A stretch of DNA of 64,000 nt from Paracoccus wurundjeri (GTDB lineage: Bacteria; Pseudomonadota; Alphaproteobacteria; Rhodobacterales; Rhodobacteraceae): contig NZ_JAUUTZ010000003.1 in assembly GCF_030678915.1 (NCBI RefSeq), positions 1-64,000 of the forward strand. The letters run 5' to 3'. This document shows, piece by piece, positions 26,151 through 36,383 of the stretch (position 1 is its first letter; each line of letters starts with the position of its first letter). Under the pieces are notes generated by a model. That model made no database searches. It worked only from the letters and a program-made list of their open reading frames with translations, and was not told the origin of the DNA. Both the position numbers and the translations under genes were made by a program.

Positions 26151-27422
26151 TTATGCGGAATATCTGAGGTCTGGGATCAGCATCACCTGAACATCTGCGA
26201 CATTGGTGCCCGTGGCGCCGGTGATCAGAAGGTCGCCTGCCGCTTTCAGGGCGGCATGGCTGTCGTTATTGGCAAGCAGCGCCCCGGCGTCCTTTCCGCT
26301 GCTGCTGATCCGGCTGATGGTGCCGCCGTCGACGATCCCGCCCGCCGCATCGGTGGGGCCGTCCCGGCCGTCGGTCCCACCGCTGAGAAAGGTCCAGCCC
26401 GCCGGCAGCCGGTCGCCTTGCATGGCGACCCGCAGGGCAAGCTCCTGATTGCGGCCTCCCCGTCCGGTTCCACGCAGGTGGACGGTGGTTTCACCGCCAA
26501 ATATGAGCGCGGTCGGGCCGCTAGATTCCGCTGCTTCCGCGGCTTGCAGGATCCGCGTGGCGGCATCCTCTACATCCCCGGTCAGCCGGTCGGTCACGAT
26601 CCGGGCGACCCAGTCATCGCTAAGCGCAGTGCGCATCGCCTCCAGTGATTTTTCATTGCTGCCGATCAGGTGATTATCGGCGGTAAGCCGTGCGGCGGAA
26701 GGTTCCGACATTTTCAGAAGGTTGCGGGCAGCGGCGGGCAGCGCCTCCAGCAAACCGCGATCCTTCAACAGAGTTAGTGCCTGGGCGCGATCGCCAAGCG
26801 GCTTGGTGGTCGGACCGCTGGCGATCGCGCTTAGTTCGTTGCCGATCACGTCCGACAGGATCAGCGCGGTCACCGGGGCCGGGGCGGCATAACGCAGAAA
26901 GCCGCCCCCCTTCAGGTCGGATAATTGCTGGCGAATCAGGTTCATCTCGGTGATATCCAACCCGTTTTCCAGCAAGAGTCGGTTCACGTCTTGCTTGTCT
27001 TTCAGCGTAAGCGGCGGTTTTGGGGCCGGCACAAGCGCCGAGCCCCCGCCAGAGATCAATGCAATGACCTGATCGCGGGGACCGGCCTGTTGTAACAAGG
27101 CGATAATTTCCCGGCCTGCCCGTAATCCGTCTTCATCGGGTTCGGGATGGCCTGCCGTGAAGATTCGAGCACCGGGAAGGGTTTGGGGATTCTGATGATG
27201 AGTAACGCCCAGCGCTGTCACGGGGCCGGAGATATGGCGCAACGCTGCATCCAGCATGGCCGGAGCGGCCTTGCCGATCGCGATGACATAGCTGTGCCCG
27301 CCAGCCGGAGGACCGGCCGGCGGGTGCTGAGTAAAGTGCCGATCCACGGCATCAGCAGGATCCGCCGCCGCGATGGCGCGGTCAAAAAGCTGCCTTGCCA
27401 ATGCGCGCATATCAGCCAACAT
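26151..27422 (-). CDS. gck: Glycerate 2-kinase (MOFRL family), serine cycle
   Basis: 423 residues of the GckA/TtuD family. Signatures are YVIAIGKAAPAMLDAA near residue 45, ALISGGGSALVPAP near 123, FGGETTVHLRGTGRGGRNQE near 310 and FLSGGTDGRDGPTDAAGG near 347, the MOFRL region. It phosphorylates D-glycerate made by hydroxypyruvate reductase to 2-phosphoglycerate, which PEP carboxylase can use after enolase. It starts 6 bp after the malyl-CoA lyase stop and is probably co-transcribed with it. Older databases call some of these hydroxypyruvate reductases; the serine-cycle neighbours support the kinase. Confidence 0.9.
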   Translation of the reverse strand: MLADMRALARQLFDRAIAAADPADAVDRHFTQHPPAGPPAGGHSYVIAIGKAAPAMLDAALRHISGPVTALGVTHHQNPQTLPGARIFTAGHPEPDEDGLRAGREIIALLQQAGPRDQVIALISGGGSALVPAPKPPLTLKDKQDVNRLLLENGLDITEMNLIRQQLSDLKGGGFLRYAAPAPVTALILSDVIGNELSAIASGPTTKPLGDRAQALTLLKDRGLLEALPAAARNLLKMSEPSAARLTADNHLIGSNEKSLEAMRTALSDDWVARIVTDRLTGDVEDAATRILQAAEAAESSGPTALIFGGETTVHLRGTGRGGRNQELALRVAMQGDRLPAGWTFLSGGTDGRDGPTDAAGGIVDGGTISRISSSGKDAGALLANNDSHAALKAAGDLLITGATGTNVADVQVMLIPDLRYSA

Positions 27423-27428
27423 TATCCG

Positions 27429-28403
27429 TTATGCGGCGATTTGCCGCGCTTTTTCGACAAGGACTTCTGCCTGCCGGATCGAGGCATAGTCGATCAGGCG
27501 GCCATCCAAAGATACGGCGCCCTTGCCGGCGGCTTCGGCTTCGGCCATCGCGGCAAGGATTTTCTCCGCGCGGGCGATTTCTTCTGCCGAAGGACTCATG
27601 ACTTCATTGGCAAGCGCGATCTGGCTGGGATGGATGGCCCATTTGCCCTCGCAGCCAAGGACTGCGGCGCGATAGGCGGCGGCCTTGTAGCCATCGGGAT
27701 CCGAGAAATCGCCGAAAGGTCCGTCGATCGGGCGCAACCCGTTGGCGCGGGCGGCAACCACCATGCGCGACAGCGCGTAATGCCACATATCGCCCCAATG
27801 AACCTGCCGATTCCCATCCAGATCGGCATCCGTCAGCACGGCATAGTTTTCATTCACGCCGCCGATCACCGTGGTGCGGGCGCGGGTGCTGGCGGCATAA
27901 TCGGCCACGCCGAAATGCAGGCTTTCGTTCCGCTTGGACGCTGCCGCGATTTCACTGACATTCTGCATGCCGAGCGCGGTTTCGATGATATGTTCGAAGC
28001 CGATGCGTTTCTTGTAGCCCTTTGCGTCCTCGATCTGGGTCACCATCATGTCGACGGCATAGACATCGGCTGCGGTGCCGACCTTCGGAATCATGATCAG
28101 ATCCAGCCGTTCGCCGGCCTGTTCGACGATATCGACGACATCGCGATACATGTAATGCGTGTCCAGACCGTTGATTCGAATCGACATGGATTTCTTGCCC
28201 CAGTCGATCTCGTTCAGGGCCTTGATGATGTTCTTGCGGGCCTGTGCCTTCTCATCCGGGGCGACGGCATCCTCGAGATCGAGGAAGATCACGTCTACGT
28301 CGGATTTCGCCGCTTTTTCAAACATTTGCGGTTGACTTCCCGGAACGGCGAGCTCGCTTCGATTGAGCCGTGCGGGGGCTTGTTCGATGGGAAAGAAACT
28401 CAT
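27429..28403 (-). CDS. mcl: L-malyl-CoA lyase (Mcl1 type)
   Basis: 324 residues of the HpcH/CitE TIM-barrel family. RLNRSELAVPGSQPQMFEKA at the start, DVIFLDLEDAVAPDEK (metal Asp/Glu) and GFEHIIETALGMQN are typical of Mcl1 of Rhodobacter and Paracoccus, which splits malyl-CoA to acetyl-CoA and glyoxylate. Glyoxylate then goes to Sga. Mcl1 enzymes also act on beta-methylmalyl-CoA in the ethylmalonyl-CoA pathway. It is transcribed with gck, downstream of the LuxR gene, and has its own promoter-like region at 28454-28474. Confidence 0.95.
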   Translation of the reverse strand: MSFFPIEQAPARLNRSELAVPGSQPQMFEKAAKSDVDVIFLDLEDAVAPDEKAQARKNIIKALNEIDWGKKSMSIRINGLDTHYMYRDVVDIVEQAGERLDLIMIPKVGTAADVYAVDMMVTQIEDAKGYKKRIGFEHIIETALGMQNVSEIAAASKRNESLHFGVADYAASTRARTTVIGGVNENYAVLTDADLDGNRQVHWGDMWHYALSRMVVAARANGLRPIDGPFGDFSDPDGYKAAAYRAAVLGCEGKWAIHPSQIALANEVMSPSAEEIARAEKILAAMAEAEAAGKGAVSLDGRLIDYASIRQAEVLVEKARQIAA

Positions 28404-28453
28404 GGTGGGATGCTCCTGCAGTGAAGTGAGGTCGATGGCGCTTATACAAAGGA

Positions 28454-28474
28454 GAAATAATATTTCCTGTCAAG
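28454..28474 (-). promoter_or_regulatory. Promoter-like element before mcl, shared with mgsA
   Basis: On the minus strand this reads CTTGACAGG followed by AAATATTATTTC. It contains a perfect -35 hexamer TTGACA at 28468-28473; the -10 is unclear (TTTGTA at 17 bp). Sixteen of 21 positions match 43334-43354 before mgsA in the same orientation. It lies in the 115-bp AT-rich gap between luxR and mcl. Confidence 0.5.
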
Positions 28475-28518
28475 AAAAAATATTTCCCGAATATTTCGCG
28501 GCGGATGGTAGGTCATGG

Positions 28519-29175
28519 TTACTCGTTGTCTCTGAAATTACGCTCGCCGGGAATGCGACTAGAGTAGTAAAAGGCGATTGCCTGCGCGCGATTCTTGACC
28601 GAGAGCTTGTCGTAAAGGTTCGACAGGTGGAATTTCACGGTGTTGGTCGTGATCCCCAATTCCTGTGAAAGTTGCCGATTAGTCAAACCTTTGGACAGGG
28701 CTTCCAGTATGGCGGCTTCGCGGCGGGACAATGAATGGATGGGGTCCTGCTGCAACTCGCGAACATCGAGATAGGGGAAAATCATTTTTCCCGCAGCCAC
28801 GGCGGAACAAGTATCCAGCAGGGTCTCGACCGGGCCGTTGCGGGCTACGAACCCGGCAGCGCCTGCGCCCATCGCCGCGCGATGGGCATCGCTTCCCTGA
28901 TCGGCGTAAACCACGATGCGCGGCGCGCTTTCCTGTTCGCGCAGAACTTCAAGCAACCGGTTGCCGCCAAGGACCGGCAGGTTCCAATCGATGATCCCGA
29001 CCTGACAGGGAACGCGCATCACCGTTCCCAGAAAACCCTCGGCGGTCGCTGAAGTGGCCACAAGAGAGAATCGGGGGTCGCGCTCGAAAACCTCGGACAT
29101 GGCCGACAGGACAAGCGGATTACCGTCCGCCAGCATGACCGTGATCTTGGGGTTGGAACCTTCAGCTATCTGCAT
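28519..29175 (-). CDS. LuxR-family response regulator with degenerate receiver
   Basis: 218 residues. A receiver-like domain (about 9-125) precedes a LuxR/NarL HTH (HSLSRREAAILEALSKGLTN, then LSQELGITTNTVKFHLSNLY). The phosphoacceptor position seems kept in GIIDWNLPVLGG. However, the usual acidic pair is reduced to LADGN, the Thr/Ser position reads VVYADQ, and the conserved Lys is absent in GFVARNGP. It may therefore work without phosphorylation. No histidine kinase is adjacent. It lies between mcl-gck (same strand) and sga (divergent), with paired CTACC-type repeats in the gap, and is the best candidate regulator of the serine cycle genes. Confidence 0.9.
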   Translation of the reverse strand: MQIAEGSNPKITVMLADGNPLVLSAMSEVFERDPRFSLVATSATAEGFLGTVMRVPCQVGIIDWNLPVLGGNRLLEVLREQESAPRIVVYADQGSDAHRAAMGAGAAGFVARNGPVETLLDTCSAVAAGKMIFPYLDVRELQQDPIHSLSRREAAILEALSKGLTNRQLSQELGITTNTVKFHLSNLYDKLSVKNRAQAIAFYYSSRIPGERNFRDNE

Positions 29176-29201
29176 TTCCTCGCCTTTTTACCAATCACCC
29201 G

Positions 29202-29256
29202 CCCATATGGGTAGTGAGATCTTCGTATGGAGCCGAATTGCTACCCAAATAGGTAG
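29202..29256. promoter_or_regulatory. Palindromes in the luxR-sga gap
   Basis: CCCATATGGG (29202-29211, followed by TAG) and CTACCCAAATAGGTAG (29241-29256) are perfect inverted repeats of a related type about 40 bp apart. A looser copy, CCCATCCATATAGATACC, starts at 29264. They lie in the 192-bp divergent gap and are likely binding sites for the LuxR protein or another serine-cycle regulator. The repeats are seen; the binder is inferred. Confidence 0.55.
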
Positions 29257-29367
29257 GCATTTTCCCATCCATATAGATACCTAAAAGCAGGATTAACTTA
29301 CGTTGCGGAAATTATCCAGAAGGTGTTTCCTTAGGTTAAATAAATTTTATCTGGAGGAAATGAGCCG

Positions 29368-30615
29368 ATGGCCGACATTACGATCTTTCCGCAGCTTGAG
29401 ATTCCCGAGACGATCGCAGCGGGCCCTGGCCCGGGCAACACCGATCCGCGAGTATTGCAGCGCTTTGCCAGCGCCGGCGTTGCGGATCACATGCAGGCAG
29501 ATGTCCTGCGCGGCATGATCGAATCGAAAATTATGTTACGCGAAATCATGGGAACCGGCAATATTCATACTTTCGGTGTAGCCGGAACGGGGTGGAGCGG
29601 TCTCGACACGATGTTTAGCGCCGTAATGCCCGGCGACAAGGTGGTGGTATTCACCAACGGTACCTTTTCGGGCATCGACGGGCTGACGGTTCGCATGAAG
29701 GCGGCCACTGCCGAGGAACTGGCCGCCAATTCGCTGGACCCGAAACCGGCTTCGGTGACGATCGTCGATGTGCCGCATGGCGAATCCGTGACAGGCGAGA
29801 TCGTCGAGGCGGCGCTGGCCAAGCACAAACCGAAATGGGCCGCGATGGCGCATTGGGAAACCGGCTCGGGCCGGATCAATGACCTGCGCGGCTTTTCGGA
29901 TGCCTGTGAAAAGCACGGGGTGATGGGGCTGATCGACGCCGTGTCATCGCTTGGGGTCGAGGATTTCCGGATCGACGATTTCCCGGGCGTGCATGGCTGG
30001 GCCTCGTGCCCGCAAAAGGGCATCTGCTGTCTGCCGCTGACCTATGCGCCGGTATCCTTTACCGATCAGTATATTCAGTCGCTCCGCGCCAGCGGCACCC
30101 GGACATTCGCGGCGCATCCGATTCTCGAGGCGCGGCATTGGGGGATCATCGACGGCAAGGATGTCGAGAAGGGCACCTATCACCGCACCCACAGCGCCTA
30201 TGCCGTCGCGGCCTTTCACGAGGCGCTGCGCATCCTGTTGCAAGAGACGCTTGCCCAGCGGGCGAAGGATTACGCTTTTCACGAGGCCGCGCTGCGCGAA
30301 GCCGTCACGGCGATGGGCTGCAAGGTGACGTCGAACATGACTTCGCTGGTGGTGCTGAACCTGCCGGAAAAACTTGCCGGACGCGAGGCGGAGCTGGTGC
30401 AGTCCTGCCGGGCCGCAGGTTTCGGCATCTGGCCGACCCTGTCCGAGCCGGTTCAGGTGCGTATCGGAATTCTCAACCTGCTTACCCAACCGGCGATCAC
30501 TGAAATCGTCACCCGCTTCGGTGCGGCGCTGAACAAGATGGGCGCGGATATCGACATGGCTGCGGTCACCGCAGGGGTGAACCGGCATTTCGATACCGCG
30601 ATGGCGGCGGAATAA
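29368..30615 (+). CDS. sga: Serine-glyoxylate aminotransferase
   Basis: 415 residues of the class V PLP aminotransferases. [20 protein letters not shown] near the start, [15 protein letters not shown], the aspartate in LIDAVSSLG and the PLP lysine in SCPQKGICC (Lys217) are in the expected order. It converts serine plus glyoxylate to hydroxypyruvate plus glycine, feeding HprA and GlyA encoded downstream. The start has a CTGGAGGAAAT ribosome-binding site. It is the first gene of the run sga-mtkA-mtkB-hpr-ppc-glyA, all on the plus strand with short or overlapping joints. Confidence 0.95.
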   Translation: MADITIFPQLEIPETIAAGPGPGNTDPRVLQRFASAGVADHMQADVLRGMIESKIMLREIMGTGNIHTFGVAGTGWSGLDTMFSAVMPGDKVVVFTNGTFSGIDGLTVRMKAATAEELAANSLDPKPASVTIVDVPHGESVTGEIVEAALAKHKPKWAAMAHWETGSGRINDLRGFSDACEKHGVMGLIDAVSSLGVEDFRIDDFPGVHGWASCPQKGICCLPLTYAPVSFTDQYIQSLRASGTRTFAAHPILEARHWGIIDGKDVEKGTYHRTHSAYAVAAFHEALRILLQETLAQRAKDYAFHEAALREAVTAMGCKVTSNMTSLVVLNLPEKLAGREAELVQSCRAAGFGIWPTLSEPVQVRIGILNLLTQPAITEIVTRFGAALNKMGADIDMAAVTAGVNRHFDTAMAAE

Positions 30616-30638
30616 CGGCGCTCAAGGGAGGAGCAAAG

Positions 30639-31838
30639 ATGGATATCCATGAATATCAGGCCAAGGAAATTCTCAGCAATTTCGGTGTGGCCGTCCCGCA
30701 GGGCGCGTTAGCCTATAGCCCGGAACAGGCGGCTTACCGCGCCCGCGAGATGGGCGGCAGCCGCTGGGTGGTCAAGGCACAGGTGCATGCCGGAGGACGG
30801 GGCAAGGCCGGTGGCGTCAAGGTCTGCGACAGCGATGCCGAGATTCAGTCCGCGACCGAAGGCATGTTTGGGCAGAAGCTGATCACGCATCAGACCGGCC
30901 CGGAAGGCAAGGGCATCTACCGTGTCTATGTCGAGGCGGCGGTGCCGATCGAACGCGAGATTTATCTGGGTTTCGTCCTGGACCGCGCCAGCCAGCGGGT
31001 GATGATTGTCGCCAGCGGCGAGGGCGGGATGGAGATCGAGGATATCTCGGCCGAGCGTCCCGACAGTATCGTTCGCGCGACGGTGGAGCCCGCCGTCGGG
31101 TTGCAGGAATTTCAGTGCCGCGAGATCGCCTTTGCCCTGGGAATCGCGCCGGGTATGGTTCAGCAGATGGTGCGCACGCTTCAGGGCTGCTATCGCGCCT
31201 TCCGCGACCTTGATGCCACCATGGTCGAGGTCAACCCGCTGGTGATTACCGGCGACGGCCGCATTCTGGCGCTTGATGCCAAGATGACCTTCGATGACAA
31301 CGCACTGTTCCGGCATCCGCAGATCTCGGAACTGCGTGACAAGTCGCAGGAAGATCCGCGCGAATCCCGTGCCGCCGATCGGGGGCTGTCCTATGTCGGA
31401 CTGGACGGCAATATCGGCTGTATCGTCAACGGTGCAGGTTTGGCGATGGCAACGATGGACACGATCAAGCTGGCCGGTGGCGAACCCGCGAATTTTCTGG
31501 ATATCGGCGGCGGGGCCACGCCCGAGCGGGTGGCCAAGGCGTTCCGGTTGGTGATGTCGGACAAGAATGTGCAGGCGATCCTTGTCAATATCTTTGCGGG
31601 GATCAACCGCTGTGACTGGGTGGCAGAAGGCGTCGTGCAGGCATTGCGCGAAAATCCGGTGGATGTGCCTGTCGTGGTGCGTCTGGCCGGCACCAATGTC
31701 GAGGAAGGCCAGAAGATTCTTGCGCAAAGCGGGTTGCCGCTGATCCGCGCGACAACGCTGAACGAAGCAGCCGAGCGGGCAGTTGCCGCCTGGCAAAGCG
31801 ATATGAAGACCAATTCCAATCTGAGGGCCGTCCAATGA
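30639..31838 (+). CDS. mtkA: Malate-CoA ligase beta subunit (ATP-grasp)
   Basis: 399 residues, related to SucC. It begins with [20 protein letters not shown] and has the ATP-grasp motif [19 protein letters not shown], then [13 protein letters not shown] (metal) and the phosphate-loop region [18 protein letters not shown]. The EYQAKEIL start is shared by succinyl-CoA synthetase and malate thiokinase. The neighbours mcl, sga, hpr and ppc decide for malate thiokinase, which activates malate to malyl-CoA for Mcl. The ribosome-binding site is AAGGGAGGAG. The stop overlaps the mtkB start. Confidence 0.93.
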   Translation: MDIHEYQAKEILSNFGVAVPQGALAYSPEQAAYRAREMGGSRWVVKAQVHAGGRGKAGGVKVCDSDAEIQSATEGMFGQKLITHQTGPEGKGIYRVYVEAAVPIEREIYLGFVLDRASQRVMIVASGEGGMEIEDISAERPDSIVRATVEPAVGLQEFQCREIAFALGIAPGMVQQMVRTLQGCYRAFRDLDATMVEVNPLVITGDGRILALDAKMTFDDNALFRHPQISELRDKSQEDPRESRAADRGLSYVGLDGNIGCIVNGAGLAMATMDTIKLAGGEPANFLDIGGGATPERVAKAFRLVMSDKNVQAILVNIFAGINRCDWVAEGVVQALRENPVDVPVVVRLAGTNVEEGQKILAQSGLPLIRATTLNEAAERAVAAWQSDMKTNSNLRAVQ

Positions 31839-32716
31839 GCATTTTTCTGGATCGCGATACCAAGATCATCGTTCAGGGGATCACCGGCAAGATGGCCCGG
31901 TTCCATGCGCGCGAGATGGTTGAATACGGCTCGAACGTGGTGGGCGGCGTCGTGCCCGGCAAGGGCGGTGAGACAGTAGAGGGCGTGCCGGTCTTCAATA
32001 CCGTCAAGGAAGCCGTCGCCGAAACCGGGGCAGAGGCCACGCTGGTCTTCGTGCCGCCTCCGGCTGCTGCCGACGGGATCATGGAGGCGGCGGATGCCGG
32101 TATCCGCTATTGTGTCTGCATCACCGACGGCATTCCCGCGCAGGACATGATCCGCGTCAAGCGCTACATGTACCGCTATCCTAAGGAACGGCGCATGGTG
32201 CTGACCGGCCCGAATTGCGCCGGGACGATCAGCCCGGGCAAAGCTTTGCTGGGCATCATGCCGGGCCATATCTATCTGCAGGGCAATGTCGGCATCATCG
32301 GGCGCTCGGGCACATTGGGTTACGAAGCGGCGGCGCAGTTGAAAGAGCGCGGCATCGGTGTCTCGACCAGTGTCGGCATCGGCGGCGATCCGATCAACGG
32401 GTCCTCGTTCAGGGATATTCTGGAGCAATTCGAGAATGACGACGAGACGCATCTGATCTGCATGATCGGCGAGATTGGTGGCCCGCAAGAGGCCGAGGCG
32501 GCAGAATATATCCGCGGTCACGTCAGCAAGCCGGTGGTGGCCTATGTCGCGGGCCTGACCGCGCCAAAGGGGCGGACCATGGGGCATGCGGGTGCGATCA
32601 TCTCGGCCTTTGGCGAAAGCGCCAGCGAGAAGGTCGAAATCCTCAGTGCCGCAGGCGTGACCGTTGCCGAAAACCCGGCTGTCATCGGCGAGACCATCGC
32701 CCGCGTCATGCAATAG
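31835..32716 (+). CDS. mtkB: Malate-CoA ligase alpha subunit
   Basis: 293 residues, related to SucD. It has a CoA-binding Rossmann domain ([21 protein letters not shown]) and the ligase domain with [20 protein letters not shown] and the phosphohistidine region [20 protein letters not shown] (His about 250). Together with MtkA it forms malyl-CoA from malate, CoA and ATP. The ATGA overlap with mtkA indicates coupled, equimolar synthesis. The C-terminus is a few residues longer than usual SucD. Confidence 0.93.
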   Translation: MSIFLDRDTKIIVQGITGKMARFHAREMVEYGSNVVGGVVPGKGGETVEGVPVFNTVKEAVAETGAEATLVFVPPPAAADGIMEAADAGIRYCVCITDGIPAQDMIRVKRYMYRYPKERRMVLTGPNCAGTISPGKALLGIMPGHIYLQGNVGIIGRSGTLGYEAAAQLKERGIGVSTSVGIGGDPINGSSFRDILEQFENDDETHLICMIGEIGGPQEAEAAEYIRGHVSKPVVAYVAGLTAPKGRTMGHAGAIISAFGESASEKVEILSAAGVTVAENPAVIGETIARVMQ

Positions 32717-32725
32717 GAGGGGGCG

Positions 32726-33697
32726 ATGGCAAAACCCAAGATTCTCGTCACCCGGCGCTGGCCCGAGGCTGTCGAAGCGCAGCTATCGGAATTGTTCGAT
32801 ACGGATCTCAATACATCGGACAAGCCTATGACGCCGGAAGATTTCAAGGCGGCATTGCAGAATTATGACGCGGTGCTGCCCACGGTGACCGACAAGATCG
32901 GGGCGCCTGCGCTGGAACTGGCAAAACCGCAGACGCGGATCCTTGCCAATTACGGGGTCGGGTACAGCCATATCGATCTGGATCGGGTCGGGCAGCATGG
33001 CATGGTCGTGACTAACACGCCGGATGTGCTTAGCGAATGCACCGCCGATCTGGCGATGACGCTTCTGCTGATGGTGGCCCGCCGCGCCGGAGAGGGCGAG
33101 CGTGAATTGCGCGCGGGGGACTGGACGGGATGGCGGCCGACGCATCTGGTCGGCACCAAGGTCTCGGGCAAGACGTTGGGCATCATCGGCTATGGCCGGA
33201 TCGGGCGGCAGATGGCCCGGCGGGCGCATCATGGTTTCGGCATGAAGATCCTGGCCTATAACCGCAGCAGGGTCGCGCCCGATATCCTTGCGCAATGCGA
33301 TGCCACGCAAGTCGACAGCATCGATGAGTTGATGCCGCAATGCGATTTCATCTCGCTGCATTGTCCCGGCGGGGCGGAAAACCGGCATCTGATCAATGCC
33401 GACCGGCTGAACCTGATGCGGCCTGACGCCTTCCTGATCAACACCGCCCGAGGAGAAGTCATCGACGAAATGGCCCTGTCGCAATCGCTGTGGTTCGAGA
33501 CCATCGGCGGTGCGGCGCTTGACGTGTTCGACGGAGAGCCGAACATCAACCCGGCGCTGCGGAATTGCGAGAAGCTGGTGATGTTGCCACATCTGGGTAG
33601 CGCCACCCGCGAGGCCCGCGAGGCGATGGGCTTTCGCGTTCTCGACAATTTGCGTGATTTCTTCGATGGCCGCGAACCGCGCGACAGGGTGAATTGA
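32726..33697 (+). CDS. hprA: Hydroxypyruvate/glyoxylate reductase (D-2-hydroxyacid dehydrogenase family)
   Basis: 323 residues. The NAD(P) fold has GIIGYGRIGRQMARRAHHGF at about 150-170. Catalytic residues of the family appear as Arg in LINTARGEVIDE, Glu in DVFDGEPNINPAL and His in VMLPHLGSATREAREAM. It reduces hydroxypyruvate from Sga to D-glycerate for Gck. The RIGRQMA type suggests NADH or NADPH use cannot be decided by eye. It begins 9 bp after mtkB and its stop shares a base with the ppc start (TGATG). Confidence 0.92.
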   Translation: MAKPKILVTRRWPEAVEAQLSELFDTDLNTSDKPMTPEDFKAALQNYDAVLPTVTDKIGAPALELAKPQTRILANYGVGYSHIDLDRVGQHGMVVTNTPDVLSECTADLAMTLLLMVARRAGEGERELRAGDWTGWRPTHLVGTKVSGKTLGIIGYGRIGRQMARRAHHGFGMKILAYNRSRVAPDILAQCDATQVDSIDELMPQCDFISLHCPGGAENRHLINADRLNLMRPDAFLINTARGEVIDEMALSQSLWFETIGGAALDVFDGEPNINPALRNCEKLVMLPHLGSATREAREAMGFRVLDNLRDFFDGREPRDRVN

Positions 33698-36363
33698 TGC
33701 AAGGGGATCCCGCTTATATCGATTCCGGACGGCCGGATGAGGCGGACTGTTCCTATGCAGGCGGGTTGCGCATGGAATTGCGCCGGTTATGGCAGAATGT
33801 CATCGCCCGCCGCGCGCCCGCCATCCTGCCACTATTGTCGGGCGATTGCGGGGACTTGCCGGAAGGCGATGATCTCACCTCTTATCTTCAGGGGCTAAAT
33901 ATCTGGTTTCAGCTTCTGAAGATTGTCGAAGAGAACGCGGCCATGCGCGCGCGGCGCATGACCGAAACGCGCGAGGGGCCAGCGGCGGTCGATGGCAGCT
34001 TTGCAAAGGTGCTGCAAGGTTGCGCCGATATGCCGCCAGAGCTTTTCCGGCAGGTCGCCGGCGAACTTTCCGTGGGCGTCACCCTGACCGCCCATCCGAC
34101 CGAGGCCAAGCGGGTGACGGTTCTGGAAATCCACCGGCGCATCTATCGGGCGCTGGTGACACTTGAAACGCAACGCTGGACACCCCGGGAACGGGCTCGG
34201 CTTCTGGCCGATATCGAAAGCGAGATCGATCTGCTTTGGCTGACCGGCGAGTTGCGGCTAAAGCGCCCGTCTCCGATCGATGAGATCGACTGGGGGCTGC
34301 AATTCTTTCGCGACAGTCTGTTCGATGCGATGCCAGACCTGTTCCGGCAATTCAATGACGCGGTAGCCGATTGCTTTGGCCATGCCGAGGATTTCCGGCC
34401 CTGCCTGCATTTTCATTCCTGGATCGGTGGCGATCGTGATGGCAATCCCAATGTCACGATAGAGACCACTCGGGCCGCATTGGCGCGCAACAAGGCGGCG
34501 ATCCTCGATAAATATCTGGCCGTGCTTGCGGTGGCGGCACGGCATCTGAGCATCAGCAGCTCGATTTCACGTCTGCCCGATGCGGCGCAGGAACGGTTGA
34601 CCAAGGTAATCGAAGCTGCGCCGCCGGAAGGCGGGGACGAATATCGCAATCCGGGCGAACTGTTCCGTCAGGCAATAAGCGCGATGCAGCGGCGCATCAA
34701 AGCCCTGCGCGAGGGCGATGGTCCCGCCTATGCCCATGTAGGGGAATTCACCGCCGAGCTTCGTTCGGTCGAGGCCGCTCTGGCGGCGATCGACGCCGAT
34801 GGTCTGGCTGCCCGTCTGATCCGCCCTATCCGCTGGCTGGCCGAAGTCTTCGGATTTCGGATCGTCACGCTGGATGTCAGGCAGAATTCGTCGGTCACGA
34901 CGCAGGTTCTGGCGGAAATCTGGGATTTGAACCGCACCGCTCCCAGTTATGGCACGGTGGAATGGTCAACGCGATTGCGAACCGAGCTGGCAGGAGCCGG
35001 GCTGCCCTGGATCGACCGCGAGCGGCAAAGCCCGCAGGCACGCGAATTGCTTGATTTGCTTGTGCTGATGCACAAGACCCGGTTCAGCGTCGATCCGCAG
35101 GCAATGGGACCATTCATTCTGTCGATGACCCGGTCCTGCGACGATCTGCTGGGGGTGTTCCTGCTGGCTCGTTATGCCGGATTCGGCGCCGAGCGGCTTG
35201 ATCTGCGTGTCGTGCCGCTGTTCGAAACCATCGACGACCTGCGTGCCGCGCCGCAGATATTAGACGAATTGCTGCGCGTTCCCCTGGCCCGGCGCAGCCT
35301 GACGGCGGGAAACAGCCGGATCGAAATCATGCTGGGCTATTCCGACAGCAACAAGGATGGCGGTTTCTTCTGCTCCAACTGGGAGCTGGAAAAGGCGCAG
35401 CGCAGCATTACCCGTGTCTTGGCCGCGCATGATCTTGTGCCGGTCTTCTTCCATGGTCGCGGCGGTTCGGTCAGCCGTGGCGGAGCGCCGACCGAGCGTG
35501 CTATCGCGGCCCAGCCACGCGGCACCATCAACGGCCAGCTTCGCACCACCGAACAGGGCGAGGTGGTTTCTTCGAAATTCGCCAATCGCGGCACCGCGCA
35601 AAACGAGCTGGAATTGCTGGTTTCCTCGGTTCTGGGGCAATCGCTGAAAACGAAACCCGACCCGGCCCGCCCGGAGTTCAACGACACGTTCGAGGCCCTG
35701 TCGGGCATGTCGCAAACCGCCTACAGCACCCTGCTGCACGCGCCCGGTTTCATCGATTATTTCCAGCAGGCCAGCCCTGTCGAGGAATTGGCGATGCTGA
35801 AGATGGGATCGCGCCCGGCACGTCGGTTCGGGGCGCAAAGCCTTGACGATCTGCGGGCAATCCCATGGGTCTTTGCATGGTCGCAGAACCGCCATCTGAT
35901 CACCGGCTGGTATGGTTTCGGCTCGGCCGTAAGTTCGTTTCGTCGGTATCGCGGGGAAGCGGGGGACGAGTTGCTGCACAAGATGTTCAGCAAATCCCGG
36001 CTGTTTCGCCTGATCGTGGACGAGGTCGAGAAATCGCTGTTTCAGGTGGATATGCGAATTGCCGGCAAATACGCCGCTCTGGTGTCCGATCAGATGATCC
36101 GCGACGAGATTTTCGGCCGCATCCGGCAGGAATACGAACAAAGCTGCGCCGCGATTCGGTTCCTGAATCAGGGTGCCGAGATCGGGGCGCGCTTTCCCAA
36201 CATGGCGACCCGTTTCGACCGGGTTCAGCACGATCTGAGCCGGGTCCACGAACTTCAGATCACTTTGCTGCGCGGGATACGTTGCGGTTCGGAACGCGGC
36301 CTGTCAGTGCCGCTGATGCAATCGATGAACAGTATTTCGGCGGCGCTTGGCTGGACCGGATAG
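33697..36363 (+). CDS. ppc: Phosphoenolpyruvate carboxylase
   Basis: 888 residues from ATG 33697, overlapping the hprA stop by one base. Catalytic motifs are all present: [14 protein letters not shown] with the essential His (133), [31 protein letters not shown], the glycine loop [19 protein letters not shown] and [20 protein letters not shown]. It carboxylates PEP to oxaloacetate, the CO2-fixing step of the serine cycle. The C-terminus ends [13 protein letters not shown], without the RNTG ending of most bacterial and plant enzymes; that tail is conserved and functional elsewhere, so this variant is notable but is seen in a run of intact serine-cycle genes. Confidence 0.95.
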   Translation: MQGDPAYIDSGRPDEADCSYAGGLRMELRRLWQNVIARRAPAILPLLSGDCGDLPEGDDLTSYLQGLNIWFQLLKIVEENAAMRARRMTETREGPAAVDGSFAKVLQGCADMPPELFRQVAGELSVGVTLTAHPTEAKRVTVLEIHRRIYRALVTLETQRWTPRERARLLADIESEIDLLWLTGELRLKRPSPIDEIDWGLQFFRDSLFDAMPDLFRQFNDAVADCFGHAEDFRPCLHFHSWIGGDRDGNPNVTIETTRAALARNKAAILDKYLAVLAVAARHLSISSSISRLPDAAQERLTKVIEAAPPEGGDEYRNPGELFRQAISAMQRRIKALREGDGPAYAHVGEFTAELRSVEAALAAIDADGLAARLIRPIRWLAEVFGFRIVTLDVRQNSSVTTQVLAEIWDLNRTAPSYGTVEWSTRLRTELAGAGLPWIDRERQSPQARELLDLLVLMHKTRFSVDPQAMGPFILSMTRSCDDLLGVFLLARYAGFGAERLDLRVVPLFETIDDLRAAPQILDELLRVPLARRSLTAGNSRIEIMLGYSDSNKDGGFFCSNWELEKAQRSITRVLAAHDLVPVFFHGRGGSVSRGGAPTERAIAAQPRGTINGQLRTTEQGEVVSSKFANRGTAQNELELLVSSVLGQSLKTKPDPARPEFNDTFEALSGMSQTAYSTLLHAPGFIDYFQQASPVEELAMLKMGSRPARRFGAQSLDDLRAIPWVFAWSQNRHLITGWYGFGSAVSSFRRYRGEAGDELLHKMFSKSRLFRLIVDEVEKSLFQVDMRIAGKYAALVSDQMIRDEIFGRIRQEYEQSCAAIRFLNQGAEIGARFPNMATRFDRVQHDLSRVHELQITLLRGIRCGSERGLSVPLMQSMNSISAALGWTG

Positions 36364-36383
36364 AGAGCAACAGGAGAAATGAC

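Noticed and set aside
30639..32716. Succinyl-CoA synthetase sucCD instead of mtkAB
   Set aside because: The sequences alone are ambiguous, but sga, mcl, hpr and ppc on both sides fit malate thiokinase, while no TCA-cycle genes are nearby.
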